This document shows positions 41,943 through 51,758 of a DNA stretch of 64,000 nt, in pieces. The stretch is taken from assembly GCA_041396685.1 (NCBI GenBank), contig JAWKYD010000003.1, forward strand, positions 371,981 to 435,980. Reading direction: 5' to 3'. The DNA is from JAUIAI01 sp041396685. GTDB lineage: Bacteria > Pseudomonadota > Gammaproteobacteria > Burkholderiales > Burkholderiaceae_E. Each line of letters starts with the position of its first letter. Within the stretch, counting starts at the first letter, position 1. Under the pieces are notes generated by a model. That model did no database searches, had not been told where the DNA came from, and was given only the letters and a program-made list of their open reading frames with translations. A program made the position numbers and the translations under genes.

Positions 41943-43586
41943 ATGGCCAGGGCCTGTCGCGCGGCCGACGGCGCCGGGACTGCGGAGCGCGGCGGGCTCG
42001 GGGTTGATCGGTCGTCGGCCGAGGAGCCGTATCCGGTGTCGCCGACCGCCGGCGGCGAGCCGGGCCGATTGCGCGTACTCGTGATTCTCGGGCATCCGCG
42101 CGGCTCGTCGTCGCTGTGCGGGGCATTGGCGAACGCGCTCGCCGCGGGCGCGCGCCAGAGTGGCTGCCGGGTTCGGCTCGTCGACCTGTCGCGTCTGCAC
42201 TTTGCGCGCGACGTGACGATGGCCTCACCCGCGGATCAGCCGCTCGGCGCGGATCTTGGCGACTTGCGTGCAGCCATCGAGGACAGCGATCACCTGGTGT
42301 TCGTCTATCCGACCTGGTGGGGCACCTATCCGGCCTTGCTCAAGAGTTGCCTCGATCGTCTGCTGACCCCCGGGTGGGCGTTTTCCTCGACCGAGTCGGG
42401 GACCGGCTTCGCCGGTCATCTGGGCCCCCGCACGGCCGAACTCGTGACGACGATGGATACGCCGGGCCCGGTCTATTCACTTGTCTACCGTGCGCCCGGC
42501 CGCCAGGCGATGACCCGCGCCACCCTCGGCTTCTGCGGGATCGATGTCACGGCGCACACCCGCTTCGGACCCGTCGATCATTCCGATCCCGCAAGGCGCT
42601 CGGATTGGCTGGGTCGGGCCCGCATGCTCGGCATGCGCCTGCGCGAGGGCCCGCGCACACCGGTGCAGCGCGCGCGCCGGCGCATAGCCGCCTGGATCGG
42701 CGCATTGCGTCTGCAGTTCTATCCGATGACGTTTCTCGCCTATTGGCTCGGTGCGGTGCTGGCCACCGGGTCCGGTCACGGCATCGATGCGCAGCGGTTC
42801 TGGATCGGCTATGGTCTGATGTTCGCGCTCGAGGCGGCGACGGTGTTCACGAACGAACTCGGTGACCGTGAGACCGATAAGGCCAATGCGCGGTGGGGGC
42901 CATTCAATGGCGGGTCGCGTGTGCTCCACAACGGCGCGCTCGAGGCCGCCGATCTGGTTCGCGGCACCCGGGTGGCGATGGTCGTGGCGATGTCGTGCGC
43001 GATCGTATTGTTGCGCAGCGCGCCGCAAGCCGTCGTTCTCGGCCCGTTCATGGTGGTCCTGGCGGTGCTTGCGCTGGGCTATACGGTCGCGCCGTTGCGC
43101 CTGTCCTATCGCAGCCTCGGCGAACTGGACGTGGCCGTGACGCATGGCGTGCTGGCCATTCTGGCCGGTCATCTGATTCAGGGCGGGGCGCTCGGCGACC
43201 CGCTGCCGTGGCTGATCGCCTTGCCCCTGGCGATCTCGATCCTGCCGTCGATCACGTTGTCGGGACTGCCCGACGCGACCGCCGACCGGCTCGTCGGCAA
43301 GCGCACGCTGGCCGTTCGCTTCGGCCTTCGGAGTGCGCTGCGGCTTGCCGGCGTGGCCGCACCGATCGCCGTCCTGGCAATGGTCGCCATCGAAATCTCA
43401 CTACCCCGATCGCCCTACGGTGCGGTCGTGGCGTTGCTCGCGGCGCTGCACGGTGGCCTGATCTGCGCCGCCTGTCTGCGACTCGCGGCGCGGCCGGTGC
43501 GTGGCGGGCGGATCGACGGCCTGATGGTGCTCACGCTGAGCTTCATCATGTGGTTCTGCGTCGCACCGCTCGCGCGCCTCGCCTAG
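41943..43586 (+). CDS. Fusion of NAD(P)H-dependent flavodoxin-fold oxidoreductase and UbiA-family prenyltransferase
   Basis: One frame of 547 residues. Residues about 44-235 are a Flavodoxin_2-type quinone reductase domain with VLVILGHPRGSSSLCGAL and FVYPTWWGTYPALLKSC. Residues about 245-547 are a polytopic UbiA domain with both Asp-rich motifs: NELGDRETD (first prenyl-pyrophosphate site) and DATADRLVGKRTLAVRFG (second). UbiA enzymes attach prenyl chains to aromatic acceptors in the membrane. A fused quinone reductase suggests reduction of the acceptor or product quinone, which is inference. The start could be later than 41943, since the first 40 residues are low-complexity. It is cotranscribed with the upstream SDR. 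Confidence 0.85.
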   Translation: MARACRAADGAGTAERGGLGVDRSSAEEPYPVSPTAGGEPGRLRVLVILGHPRGSSSLCGALANALAAGARQSGCRVRLVDLSRLHFARDVTMASPADQPLGADLGDLRAAIEDSDHLVFVYPTWWGTYPALLKSCLDRLLTPGWAFSSTESGTGFAGHLGPRTAELVTTMDTPGPVYSLVYRAPGRQAMTRATLGFCGIDVTAHTRFGPVDHSDPARRSDWLGRARMLGMRLREGPRTPVQRARRRIAAWIGALRLQFYPMTFLAYWLGAVLATGSGHGIDAQRFWIGYGLMFALEAATVFTNELGDRETDKANARWGPFNGGSRVLHNGALEAADLVRGTRVAMVVAMSCAIVLLRSAPQAVVLGPFMVVLAVLALGYTVAPLRLSYRSLGELDVAVTHGVLAILAGHLIQGGALGDPLPWLIALPLAISILPSITLSGLPDATADRLVGKRTLAVRFGLRSALRLAGVAAPIAVLAMVAIEISLPRSPYGAVVALLAALHGGLICAACLRLAARPVRGGRIDGLMVLTLSFIMWFCVAPLARLA

Positions 43587-43670
43587 GCGAGGCGGGCGAT
43601 GTATCTCGGATCGACCGAGCCGGCGTTCGGCGATCCCACACCGGCCCGGTTGAACGACTCAAACGATCGA

Positions 43671-44867
43671 TCAGCCGGGCAGGCGCCTGGCGATCTCGCC
43701 GACCAGCTCGGCCGCCAGTTCGGCCTTGCTCGCGCGCGGCAGGCTGAGGCTGCCCTGTGCATCGATCAACAGCAGCTCGTTTTCGTCGCGGCCGAACGTG
43801 TCGGGACCGATGTTCGCGACCAGCAGCGGTACGCCCTTGCGCGCCCGCTTGGCCTGACCGTGTTCGAGAAGATTCTCGCTCTCCGCCGCGAAGCCGACGC
43901 AATAGGGCGCGCGCGGCCTTGCCGCGACCTCGGCGAGAATGTCGGGGTTGGGCGCAAAGCGCAACTCGGGTACGCTGCCGGCATCGTCCTTCTTGAGCTT
44001 GTGATCGGCCGGATTCGCGATCCGCCAGTCGGCCACGGCAGCCACGCCGATGAAGACGTGCGGCTGCCATGAATCACAGCGTGCAAGGACGACCGCGTGC
44101 ATGTCACGGGCCGTGATCACGTCGTGCCGTACGACCCCCGCTGGCGTGGGTAGACCGCAGGGGCCCGCCACCAGCTCGACTTCGGCGCCAGCGTGCGCGC
44201 AGGCGCGCGCGATCGCGAAACCCATCTTGCCGCTCGAGCGGTTCGTGATGCCGCGAACGGGGTCGATCGGCTCGTAGGTGGGGCCGGCGGTAAGGAGCAC
44301 CCGTCGTCCGGCCAGCTGCGGCTCCGTGAACAGCGCGATCACGGCCTCGGCGATGTCGTCGGGCTCGCTCATCCGCCCCTCGCCGGTTTCGCCGCAGGCC
44401 TGATCGCCGCTCGCCGGTCCGATGAAGTGCAGACCGTCGCCGCGCAGTATCGAGACATTGCGCTGAGTGGCCGGATTGGCCCACATCTCACGGTTCATTG
44501 CCGGCGCGATCGCGAGGGGGCGGTTGCGCGCCACACACAGCGTCGAGAGCAGATCATCGGCATGGCCGTGTGCGAGCTTGGCCATGAAGTCGGCCGAGCA
44601 GGGCACGATCAGGATGAGGTCGGCGGCGCGGCCGAGCTCGATGTGCGCCATGCCGTTGGCGATGCGTGTGTCCCAGGCGTCGGCGAACACCGGACGGCCC
44701 GACAAGGCCTGGAAGGTGGCGGTGCCGACGAAGCGCGTCGCGGCCTCGGTCATGACCACGTCCACGCTCGCGCCGAGATCCTGCAGGCGGCGCAGCAATT
44801 CGGCCGCCTTGTAGGCGGCCACGCCGCCCGTGACGCCGAGCAGTATGCGGCGATTCGCCAGGATCAT
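43671..44867 (-). CDS. coaBC: Bifunctional phosphopantothenoylcysteine decarboxylase/phosphopantothenate-cysteine ligase
   Basis: A 398-residue enzyme for two steps of coenzyme A synthesis. The N-terminal CoaC flavoprotein half has LLGVTGGVAAYKAAELLRRL, the His in MAHIELGRAADL and PAMNREMW. The CoaB half has LLTAGPTYEPIDPVRGITNRSSGKMG, the Lys-rich HKLKK and GFAAESENL. Length is standard. It follows lspA on the same strand with a 56-base gap. Confidence 0.96.
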   Translation of the reverse strand: MILANRRILLGVTGGVAAYKAAELLRRLQDLGASVDVVMTEAATRFVGTATFQALSGRPVFADAWDTRIANGMAHIELGRAADLILIVPCSADFMAKLAHGHADDLLSTLCVARNRPLAIAPAMNREMWANPATQRNVSILRGDGLHFIGPASGDQACGETGEGRMSEPDDIAEAVIALFTEPQLAGRRVLLTAGPTYEPIDPVRGITNRSSGKMGFAIARACAHAGAEVELVAGPCGLPTPAGVVRHDVITARDMHAVVLARCDSWQPHVFIGVAAVADWRIANPADHKLKKDDAGSVPELRFAPNPDILAEVAARPRAPYCVGFAAESENLLEHGQAKRARKGVPLLVANIGPDTFGRDENELLLIDAQGSLSLPRASKAELAAELVGEIARRLPG

Positions 44868-44923
44868 CGCGAAACCTCCGTCTGTCGATGGTGTTGGCCG
44901 GGCGTTGCCGTCCGGGGCGGGGC

Positions 44924-45448
44924 TCAGTGCTCGGCCGGCCGCCGCTGCGCCTGCGCGCGCTCACGGCGCCAGCGTTGCAGCTCGTCGAGGATCAGCAGGA
45001 CCGCGCCCAGGGTGATCGCGCTGTCGGCCAGGTTGAACGCCGGAAAATACCAGGGATGCTGATAGAAGAGCAGGAAATCCACCACTTCGCCGTGCACGAG
45101 CCGGTCGACGACGTTGCCCACCGCGCCGCCCAGAATCAATGACAGCGCGGCGGCGTACATCGGCATGCCGTTTGCACGCCGCAGCAGGTGGATGATGAAC
45201 AGCGCGGCCGCGATACCGAGGATCGTGAAGAACCAGCGCTGCCACCCGTCGTGCTCGGCCAGGAAGCTGAACGCGGCACCCGGGTTGAAGACGAGGGTCA
45301 GATCGAACAGCCCGTTGATCACCGGGCGGCGTTCGTGCAGCGCGAATGACTGCAGGACCCAGAACTTGCTGAGCTGATCGAGCACCACCACCAGCACGGC
45401 CAGCGCCAGCCAGCGGCCCGTGCCCGACTCGGGGCGGGCCTCAGGCAT
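44924..45448 (-). CDS. lspA: Lipoprotein signal peptidase
   Basis: A 174-residue inner-membrane aspartyl protease with four membrane segments that cleaves prolipoprotein signal peptides. Catalytic Asp residues are in GGAVGNVVDRL and FNLADSAITLG, and the conserved FNPGAAFSFL is present. The ATG at 45448 overlaps the ileS stop by 8 bases. A GTG at 45463 is a possible earlier start. Confidence 0.95.
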   Translation of the reverse strand: MPEARPESGTGRWLALAVLVVVLDQLSKFWVLQSFALHERRPVINGLFDLTLVFNPGAAFSFLAEHDGWQRWFFTILGIAAALFIIHLLRRANGMPMYAAALSLILGGAVGNVVDRLVHGEVVDFLLFYQHPWYFPAFNLADSAITLGAVLLILDELQRWRRERAQAQRRPAEH

Positions 45449-48308
45449 GGTTGCGGACCTCACCGTCGCCGTGCAGATTGCTCACGCAGCGGCCACAGAT
45501 GCCGGCGTGTTCACCCTCGCTGTGCACGTCATCACGATAGTGCCAGCAACGCTCGCATTTGGTGCCCGCGCTGACGCGCACGCGCACGCCCGGCTCGCTG
45601 CCGCGCTCGACCCGGGCGGCCGAGGTGATGAGCACGAAGCGCAGGTCATCACCGAGGCTCTCGAGCAAGCTGAGATCGTCGCCGTCGGCCGTCATGGTGA
45701 TCTCGGCCTGCAGGCTCGACCCGAGCTCGCCACGCTCGCGCAAAACCTCGATCTCCTTGAGCACCGTGGCGCGCAGCTCGCGCAGCCGGTCCCAGCGTGC
45801 CAGCAGCTCATCGCGACGGGGATCCGGTGCGAAGCGCAGATAGGTCTCGGCGAAAATCGTGCCGGTCTGGGCAAGCCGCCCGGGGGCGAACACCGCCCAG
45901 GCCTCCTCGGCCGTGAACGAGAGCATCGGTGCCATGATGCGCAGCAGGCTGTCGGTGATCGCGTGCAATGCGGTCTGCGCCGAGCGGCGCGCCAGGCTCT
46001 TGGGGGCGGTCGTGTAGAGCCGGTCCTTGAGAATGTCGAGGTAGAACGCGCCGAGGTCTTCCGAGCAGAAGATCTGCAGGCGCGCGACTGCCGGATGGAA
46101 CTCGTAGCGTGCGAAATCAGCCTCGGCCGCCTGTTGCCAGCGTTCGGTCATGGCGAGTGCGTAGCGATCGATCCCGAGCATCTGTTCGAGCGGCACCGTG
46201 TCGGTGGCCGGATCGAAGTCGGACACGTTGGCGAGCAGGAAGCGCAAGGTGTTGCGGATGCGGCGATATGCCTCGACCACGCGCTTGAGGATTTCGTCGG
46301 ACAGACTGATCTCGCCCGAGTAGTCGGAGCTGGCCACCCAGAGGCGCAGGATCTCGGCGCCGAGCTTGGCATAGACGTCCTGCGGGTCGATGCCGTTGCC
46401 GAGCGACTTCGACATCTTGCGCCCCTGGCCGTCGACCACGAAGCCGTGGGTCAGCAGCGAACGGTAGGGTGGCACGCCGTTGAGCATCGACGAGGTCAGC
46501 AGCGACGAGTGGAACCAACCTCGGTGCTGGTCGCTGCCTTCGAGGTACATGTCGGCCGGGAAGGTCGACTGGTCGGCATGCGAACCGCGCAACACCGTCT
46601 GGTGCGTGGTGCCGGAATCGAACCAGACATCGAGCGTGTCGCGATTCTTGATCCAGCGCCCGTCGTTGGCCTCGCCGATCTCGGCCAGCAGTTCGTCGGC
46701 CTCGACACGCTGCCAGGCTTCGATGCCGCCACGCTCGACCCGCTGCGCCACGCGCTCGAGGATCTCCAGGGTGCGCGGATGCAACTCGCCGGTCTGACGA
46801 TCGATGATGAAGGCCATCGGCACGCCCCACTGGCGCTGGCGCGACAGCGTCCAGTCGGGCCGGTTGGCGATCATGGCATGCAGCCGTGCCTGGCCCCAGG
46901 CCGGATAGAACGCGGTGGCTTCGACGCCGCGCAAGGCCGACTCGCGCAGGGTCGGGCCGCCGTCGACCGGCGTCACGTCCATGCCCGCGAACCATTGCGA
47001 GGATGCGCGATAGATGACCGGCGTCTTGTGTCGCCAGCAGTGCATGTAGCTGTGCGTGTGCTTGCGGGCGTGGAACAAGACCCCGCGCTCGCGCATCAGC
47101 TCGACGATGTTCGGGTTCGCCTGCCAGATGTTCTGGCCGCCGAACTCGGGCAGGTCGTCTGTGTAGACGCCGTCGCCGAGCACCGGCTGCAGGATCTGGT
47201 CGTCGGTCATGCCGTAGCGCTTGCAGGACTCGAAGTCCTCGACGCCGTAGGCGGGTGAGGAGTGCACGATACCGGTGCCGGTGTCGAGGGTGACGTAGTC
47301 ACCCAGGTACACGGGCGAGCGACGCTGGTAGAACGGATGCAGGAACTCGATTTTCTCGAGGGCGCGGCCCGGCGCGGTGGCCAGCACCTTGCCCGCCAGG
47401 CCGTAACTCTCGAGGCAGGTCTCGACGCGCTCGGCGGCCAGCACGAGCAGGCACGGCTGGCCCTGCCAGTGAGTCTGGACCAGCGCATAGGTGAGTTCGG
47501 GGTGCAGGTTGAGCGCCTGGTTCGACGGCAGCGTCCAGGGCGTGGTGGTCCAGATGACCGCGTAGCCGCCCGCGGCCGGCAACTCGGGCAGACCGAATGC
47601 ACGCGCCAACGCCTGGCGCTGGTCGTCGGCGAACGGGAAACCCACGTCCACCGAGGTATCGGTCTTGTCGGCGTACTCGACCTCGGCCTCGGCCAGCGCC
47701 GAGCCGCAGTCGAAGCACCAGTTCACGGGCTTGAGACCGCGGAACACGAAGCCCTTATCCATGATGCGGGCCAGCGCGCGGATCTCGTCGGCCTCGTTGC
47801 GGAAGTTCATGGTCAGGTAGGGATCGCTCCAGGTGCCGAGCACGCCCAGGCGGATGAAGTCGCGCCGCTGGGTGTCGATCTGCTCGGTCGCGTAGGCGCG
47901 CGAAAGCGACTGGATCTGGTCGGTCGGCAGGTTACGGCCGTGCCGCTTTTCGATCTGGATCTCGATCGGCATGCCGTGGCAGTCCCAGCCAGGCACGTAG
48001 TGCGCGTCGAAGCCCGCCATGTTGCGGCTCTTGACGATGATGTCCTTGAGGATCTTGTTGACCGCGTGACCCATGTGGATCGCGCCGTTTGCATAGGGCG
48101 GGCCATCATGCAGGATCCAAGGCGGACGACCGGCCGAGGCCTGGCGGATGCGGCCATAGACATCGTCCTTCTGCCATTGCTCGACCCATTTCGGCTCGCG
48201 CTTGGCGAGATCACCGCGCATCGGAAACGGGGTCTCCGGCAGGTTCAGGGTCTTGCGGTAGCCGCCTTGGTCGTTCTGCTCGGCTTTCGGTTTGTCAGGC
48301 TTGGCCAT
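45441..48308 (-). CDS. ileS: Isoleucyl-tRNA synthetase
   Basis: A 955-residue class I aminoacyl-tRNA synthetase. The HIGH-type motif is HMGH in PPYANGAIHMGHAVNK and the KMSKS loop is in GRKMSKSLGNG. The editing domain lies between them. A C-terminal zinc site has CERCWHYRDD and CGRCVSNL. It overlaps ribF by 14 bases at its start and lspA by 8 bases at its end. Confidence 0.97.
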   Translation of the reverse strand: MAKPDKPKAEQNDQGGYRKTLNLPETPFPMRGDLAKREPKWVEQWQKDDVYGRIRQASAGRPPWILHDGPPYANGAIHMGHAVNKILKDIIVKSRNMAGFDAHYVPGWDCHGMPIEIQIEKRHGRNLPTDQIQSLSRAYATEQIDTQRRDFIRLGVLGTWSDPYLTMNFRNEADEIRALARIMDKGFVFRGLKPVNWCFDCGSALAEAEVEYADKTDTSVDVGFPFADDQRQALARAFGLPELPAAGGYAVIWTTTPWTLPSNQALNLHPELTYALVQTHWQGQPCLLVLAAERVETCLESYGLAGKVLATAPGRALEKIEFLHPFYQRRSPVYLGDYVTLDTGTGIVHSSPAYGVEDFESCKRYGMTDDQILQPVLGDGVYTDDLPEFGGQNIWQANPNIVELMRERGVLFHARKHTHSYMHCWRHKTPVIYRASSQWFAGMDVTPVDGGPTLRESALRGVEATAFYPAWGQARLHAMIANRPDWTLSRQRQWGVPMAFIIDRQTGELHPRTLEILERVAQRVERGGIEAWQRVEADELLAEIGEANDGRWIKNRDTLDVWFDSGTTHQTVLRGSHADQSTFPADMYLEGSDQHRGWFHSSLLTSSMLNGVPPYRSLLTHGFVVDGQGRKMSKSLGNGIDPQDVYAKLGAEILRLWVASSDYSGEISLSDEILKRVVEAYRRIRNTLRFLLANVSDFDPATDTVPLEQMLGIDRYALAMTERWQQAAEADFARYEFHPAVARLQIFCSEDLGAFYLDILKDRLYTTAPKSLARRSAQTALHAITDSLLRIMAPMLSFTAEEAWAVFAPGRLAQTGTIFAETYLRFAPDPRRDELLARWDRLRELRATVLKEIEVLRERGELGSSLQAEITMTADGDDLSLLESLGDDLRFVLITSAARVERGSEPGVRVRVSAGTKCERCWHYRDDVHSEGEHAGICGRCVSNLHGDGEVRNHA

Positions 48309-49260
48309 CGGGATCCTGTGGTGAAGCAAAGTAGGCACGGGCTCGTGCCGCATCGTCGGCGATCTGTTCGCGCAACGCATCGAGGGAATCGAAGCCGCGC
48401 TCGTCGCGCAGCTTCCGGAGGAACTCGATTCGGACCCGCTCGCCGTAGATCTCGCGCGAGAAGTCGAACACGTGAACCTCGAGCAGCAACTCGCCGTTGG
48501 TCTCGACGGCCGGACGGGTGCCCAGACTGGCCACGGCCGGCCAAGGCCCGCCGGCGATGCCGTGCACCCTGACGACGAAGATGCCCGAGAGTGCCGGTCT
48601 GGCCTTGCCGAAGCGGATGTTCAGCGTGGGAAAGCCCAGTGTGCGGCCGAGTTTGCGACCGTGTACGACCGGGCCGGTGATAGCGTACGGTCGGCCCAGC
48701 AGTTGGCGGGCGCGGTCGAGATCGCCGTCTGCCAGCGCATTGCGCACCAGCGAACTCGAGAACCGCTGCCCGCTGGCGTCGTCGATCGTTTCCATGCGCG
48801 ACACGCGATAGCGGCCGGCGGCCAGTTCGCGAAGCAGGGCGAAGTCGCCCGCGCGCGCGGCACCGAATCGGAAGTCGTCGCCGATTAGCAACTCGCGTGC
48901 CGCCAGGCCCTCGACCAGGATGTGCTCGACGAAGTCGCGTGCGTCGGTGCCGGCGAGTTCGTCATCGAAGGGCAGTACGCAGACGCGGTCGACGCCGGCC
49001 AGCTCGAGCGCGGCGAGCTTGTCGGCCTCGACACTGATCCGCGGGGGGGCCTCGCGCCCGTGCCGCACGGCGAAGTACTCGCGCGGATGGGGCTCGAAAG
49101 TGAGCACCGCCATGGGCAGGCGCGCCTCCGAGCAGGTCGCCCGAAGACGGGCGAGCATCGCCTGATGGCCGAGGTGCACGCCATCGAAATTTCCGATGGT
49201 CAGCCCGCAGGGCTGGCGCTCGGAAACATCGGGCAAGGTACGGAAAACCTCCATCTGCAT
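48295..49260 (-). CDS. ribF: Bifunctional riboflavin kinase/FAD synthetase
   Basis: A 321-residue enzyme that makes FMN and FAD from riboflavin. The N-terminal FAD synthetase half shows LTIGNFDGVHLGHQAML and TFEPHPREYF. The kinase half shows GPVVHGRKLGRTLGFPTLNI and VASLGTRPAVETNGELLLEVHVFDF. It is the first gene of the ribF-ileS-lspA-coaBC line and is divergent from purN. A -10 TATAAT lies 20 bases upstream. Confidence 0.96.
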   Translation of the reverse strand: MQMEVFRTLPDVSERQPCGLTIGNFDGVHLGHQAMLARLRATCSEARLPMAVLTFEPHPREYFAVRHGREAPPRISVEADKLAALELAGVDRVCVLPFDDELAGTDARDFVEHILVEGLAARELLIGDDFRFGAARAGDFALLRELAAGRYRVSRMETIDDASGQRFSSSLVRNALADGDLDRARQLLGRPYAITGPVVHGRKLGRTLGFPTLNIRFGKARPALSGIFVVRVHGIAGGPWPAVASLGTRPAVETNGELLLEVHVFDFSREIYGERVRIEFLRKLRDERGFDSLDALREQIADDAARARAYFASPQDPDGQA

Positions 49261-49280
49261 CGCGACGCGGAAAACCCAGC

Positions 49281-49286
49281 ATTATA
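49281..49286 (-). promoter_or_regulatory. -10 box for the ribF operon
   Basis: A perfect TATAAT on the minus strand, 20 bases before the ribF ATG. No strong -35 element is seen. Confidence 0.5.
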
Positions 49287-49299
49287 TAGGGGACGGTGC

Positions 49300-49305
49300 T
49301 ACACT
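49300..49305 (+). promoter_or_regulatory. Possible -10 box for purN
   Basis: TACACT lies 8 bases before the purN ATG at 49314. If used, the mRNA would be nearly leaderless. The -35 region is weak. Confidence 0.3.
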
Positions 49306-49313
49306 CGCGCCCG

Positions 49314-49964
49314 ATGAAATCGCTGGTCATCCTGATTTCGGGCCGCGGGTCGAATATGCTTGGCATTGCGCGGGCCTGCGCCGAACAGGGTTGGCCGGCA
49401 CGGGTCGCCGCCGTGATCAGCAACGATCCGAATGCGGCCGGGTTGTCGTCAGCTGCTGCCCTCGGGCTTCCGACCGAGGCGCTGTCGCACAAATCCTTTC
49501 CGTCCCGCGATGCCTTCGATGCGGCCCTGGTGGAGCGCATCGACGCCTACCGGCCCGATCTGGTCGTCATGGCGGGTTTCATGCGCGTGCTGGGCGCTGC
49601 CTTCGTCGATCATTTTCAGGGTCGCCTCATCAACATCCATCCATCGCTGCTGCCCGCTTTTCCGGGCCTCGACACGCACGCTCGCGCGCTCGCGGCCGGG
49701 GTGCGGGTGCACGGCGCCACCGCACATTTCGTGACCCCCGATCTCGACGCCGGTCCGATCATCGCCCAGGTGGTGGTGCCCGTGTTCGCCGATGACTCGC
49801 CGGCCAGCCTGCGGGCCAGGGTGCAGATCGCCGAGCACCGGCTATACCCGGCCGTGGTGCGCGGCTTCGTCGAAGGCCTGGTGGCGTTGCACGGCGACCG
49901 TGTTCTGCTGGCAGAGGGCATGTCCGCTGCGATGGGATTGGACGATGGCCCGAGCACGCACTGA
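49314..49964 (+). CDS. purN: Phosphoribosylglycinamide formyltransferase
   Basis: A 216-residue enzyme that formylates GAR with 10-formyl-THF in purine synthesis. LISGRGSN near the N-terminus binds phosphate. The catalytic Asn-His of NIHPSLLPAF and the Asp in HFVTPDLDAGPII are intact. The ATG at 49314 is chosen; an in-frame GTG at 49296 lies in the promoter. The end overlaps the rsmB-like start by 20 bases. Confidence 0.96.
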   Translation: MKSLVILISGRGSNMLGIARACAEQGWPARVAAVISNDPNAAGLSSAAALGLPTEALSHKSFPSRDAFDAALVERIDAYRPDLVVMAGFMRVLGAAFVDHFQGRLINIHPSLLPAFPGLDTHARALAAGVRVHGATAHFVTPDLDAGPIIAQVVVPVFADDSPASLRARVQIAEHRLYPAVVRGFVEGLVALHGDRVLLAEGMSAAMGLDDGPSTH

Positions 49965-51501
49965 GCGCCGCGCCGCTGCGCCGAGCGGCAAGCGCGCCGC
50001 TGCGCCGACCGGCAAGCGCGCCATCGCCGGCGATCGGGCGGCGGGCGGACGGCGTCGTTCGTCGAGCACGCCGGCGGCGCTCGGTCCCGAGCAGGCGTTG
50101 GTCGAGCTGCTGCGGGTATTGCTGCGTTTCGATCAGCCCGCCGATCGGACGATGCAGGGCTTCTTTCGCGCGCACCCGGCGATCGGTCGTCGCGACCGGC
50201 AGCGGTTGGCCGATCACGCCTATGCGGTGTTGCGTCACCGGCGCCTCTATGCGCATCTGGCCGACTCTGGCCCGGGACCCCTCGAGCGCCGGCTCGCGTT
50301 GCTCGCGCAGGCCGACGGCACCGTTGGCGGGTGGCTGAGTCCGAGCGTGCCCGAGCAGCAATGGCTGGCCCGGGTTGCCCAGATCGATCGTGAAGCACTG
50401 CCGTGGGCGGTGCGGGTGAGCCTGCCGGACTGGTTAGCCGGGCGCCTGCGCGAACAGTGGCTCGACGAGGCCTCGCGGGAGGCGCTCGGTGCGGCCATGC
50501 TGGAACCGGCCGGGCTCGACCTTCGCGTCAATCCTCTGCGTGCCCAACCGTCGCAGGTGCGCGAGGCCCTGAATTCGGCCGGGATCGCGGCCGTCGACGA
50601 TCTGCCCGCCGAACTGACGGGGCTCGAGTCACTGATCCGTGTGCGGGGCCGACCGAATCTGGCGGCGCTGCCGGCCTTCGAGCAGGGTTGGTTCGAGGTT
50701 CAGGACGCCGGTAGCCAATGGGTGGTCCGTGCCTGCGCGGCGCGGCGCGGCCAGACGGTCGTCGATCTGTGCGCCGGGGCCGGCGGCAAGACGCTGGCGT
50801 TGGCGGCGCAGATGCGCTCGAGCGGCCAGATCTATGCCTGCGACATCTCCGCGCGCCGTCTACAGGCGCTGCGCCCGCGGCTGGCGCGCAGCGGCGCCAC
50901 CAATGTGCAGCCGATGCGCATCGAGAGCGAGCACGACGGGCGACTGGGTCGGCTGCGCGGCCGTGCCGACGTGGTTCTGGTCGATGCGCCTTGCTCCGGC
51001 ACGGGTACCTTGCGCCGCAATCCCGACCTCAAGTGGCGCTACGGCGAAGACGACCTGAAGCGCCTGGCCGGGCAGCAGCGCGCCATCCTGCTGGCCGCGG
51101 CCGAACTGGTTGCGCCCGGGGGGCGGCTCGTCTATGCCACCTGCAGCCTGCTGCGTGACGAGAACGAGGCGGTGGCCCTGGATGCCGAGCGGTCCTGGCG
51201 TGAGGCCGGGATCGGTTTCGTGCGCCAGGACATCGGGCTCGCGCGGAGATCGCAGGCCGCGGCCGAGCCGTGCGACGCTGCGTGCGCCGGTATGATCGGC
51301 GAGCGTCCTGAGGGAGAATCGGGTTCTGTCTCGGGCGGGACGGTGTCGGTGTCCTCCGGAGCGGCGGCCGACGCGTTATCGTCCCAGCCTCGTGTTCACG
51401 ATGGCGGCGACGAGGCTTTCTTTCTGCGGCTCTGGCCGCATCTGCAGGATTGCGATGGCTTCTTCGCGGCCGCCTGGCGGCGCGAGGATGGTGGTCGTTG
51501 A
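49945..51501 (+). CDS. RsmB/NOP family class I SAM-dependent RNA methyltransferase
   Basis: A 518-residue RNA cytosine-5 methyltransferase. After a low-complexity basic leader with an AAAP(S/T)GKR repeat, a NusB-like helical region is followed by the Rossmann domain. It has VVDLCAGAGGKTLALAAQM, the catalytic VDAPCSGTGTLRRNP and the second cysteine in YATCSLLRDENE. An unusual Ser/Gly-rich insertion lies near residues 430-470, before the final FFLRLWPH. The target, rRNA or tRNA, is not decidable. It is coupled to purN. Confidence 0.9.
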   Translation: MARARTERRAAAPSGKRAAAPTGKRAIAGDRAAGGRRRSSSTPAALGPEQALVELLRVLLRFDQPADRTMQGFFRAHPAIGRRDRQRLADHAYAVLRHRRLYAHLADSGPGPLERRLALLAQADGTVGGWLSPSVPEQQWLARVAQIDREALPWAVRVSLPDWLAGRLREQWLDEASREALGAAMLEPAGLDLRVNPLRAQPSQVREALNSAGIAAVDDLPAELTGLESLIRVRGRPNLAALPAFEQGWFEVQDAGSQWVVRACAARRGQTVVDLCAGAGGKTLALAAQMRSSGQIYACDISARRLQALRPRLARSGATNVQPMRIESEHDGRLGRLRGRADVVLVDAPCSGTGTLRRNPDLKWRYGEDDLKRLAGQQRAILLAAAELVAPGGRLVYATCSLLRDENEAVALDAERSWREAGIGFVRQDIGLARRSQAAAEPCDAACAGMIGERPEGESGSVSGGTVSVSSGAAADALSSQPRVHDGGDEAFFLRLWPHLQDCDGFFAAAWRREDGGR

Positions 51502-51758
51502 TGTTGATTCGCGTTCAAGATGCTCGTCAGAGCCGGCGCACGGATCGTTTCTTGCCACCCGCAGGGTGGCATGCATGCGCCGCCGATGGCGGCCGAAGAA
51601 TTTCGAGGGGCGTCCTGTCGGCCCTTCGCGTCAGGTGGGGCGCCTTTCGGGCCCCGGTTCCTGTTTCAGCTGCGCCGAAATCGGCGAGATCGACAGGTTC
51701 TTCGACATCCCACGGGGTAAAATGTCGATGCACTTCGACATAGGAGTTACATAAGTCA

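Noticed and set aside
45420..47258. Long plus-strand frame opposite ileS
   Set aside because: Antisense to a well-conserved synthetase with intact motifs; its composition is that of a shadow frame.
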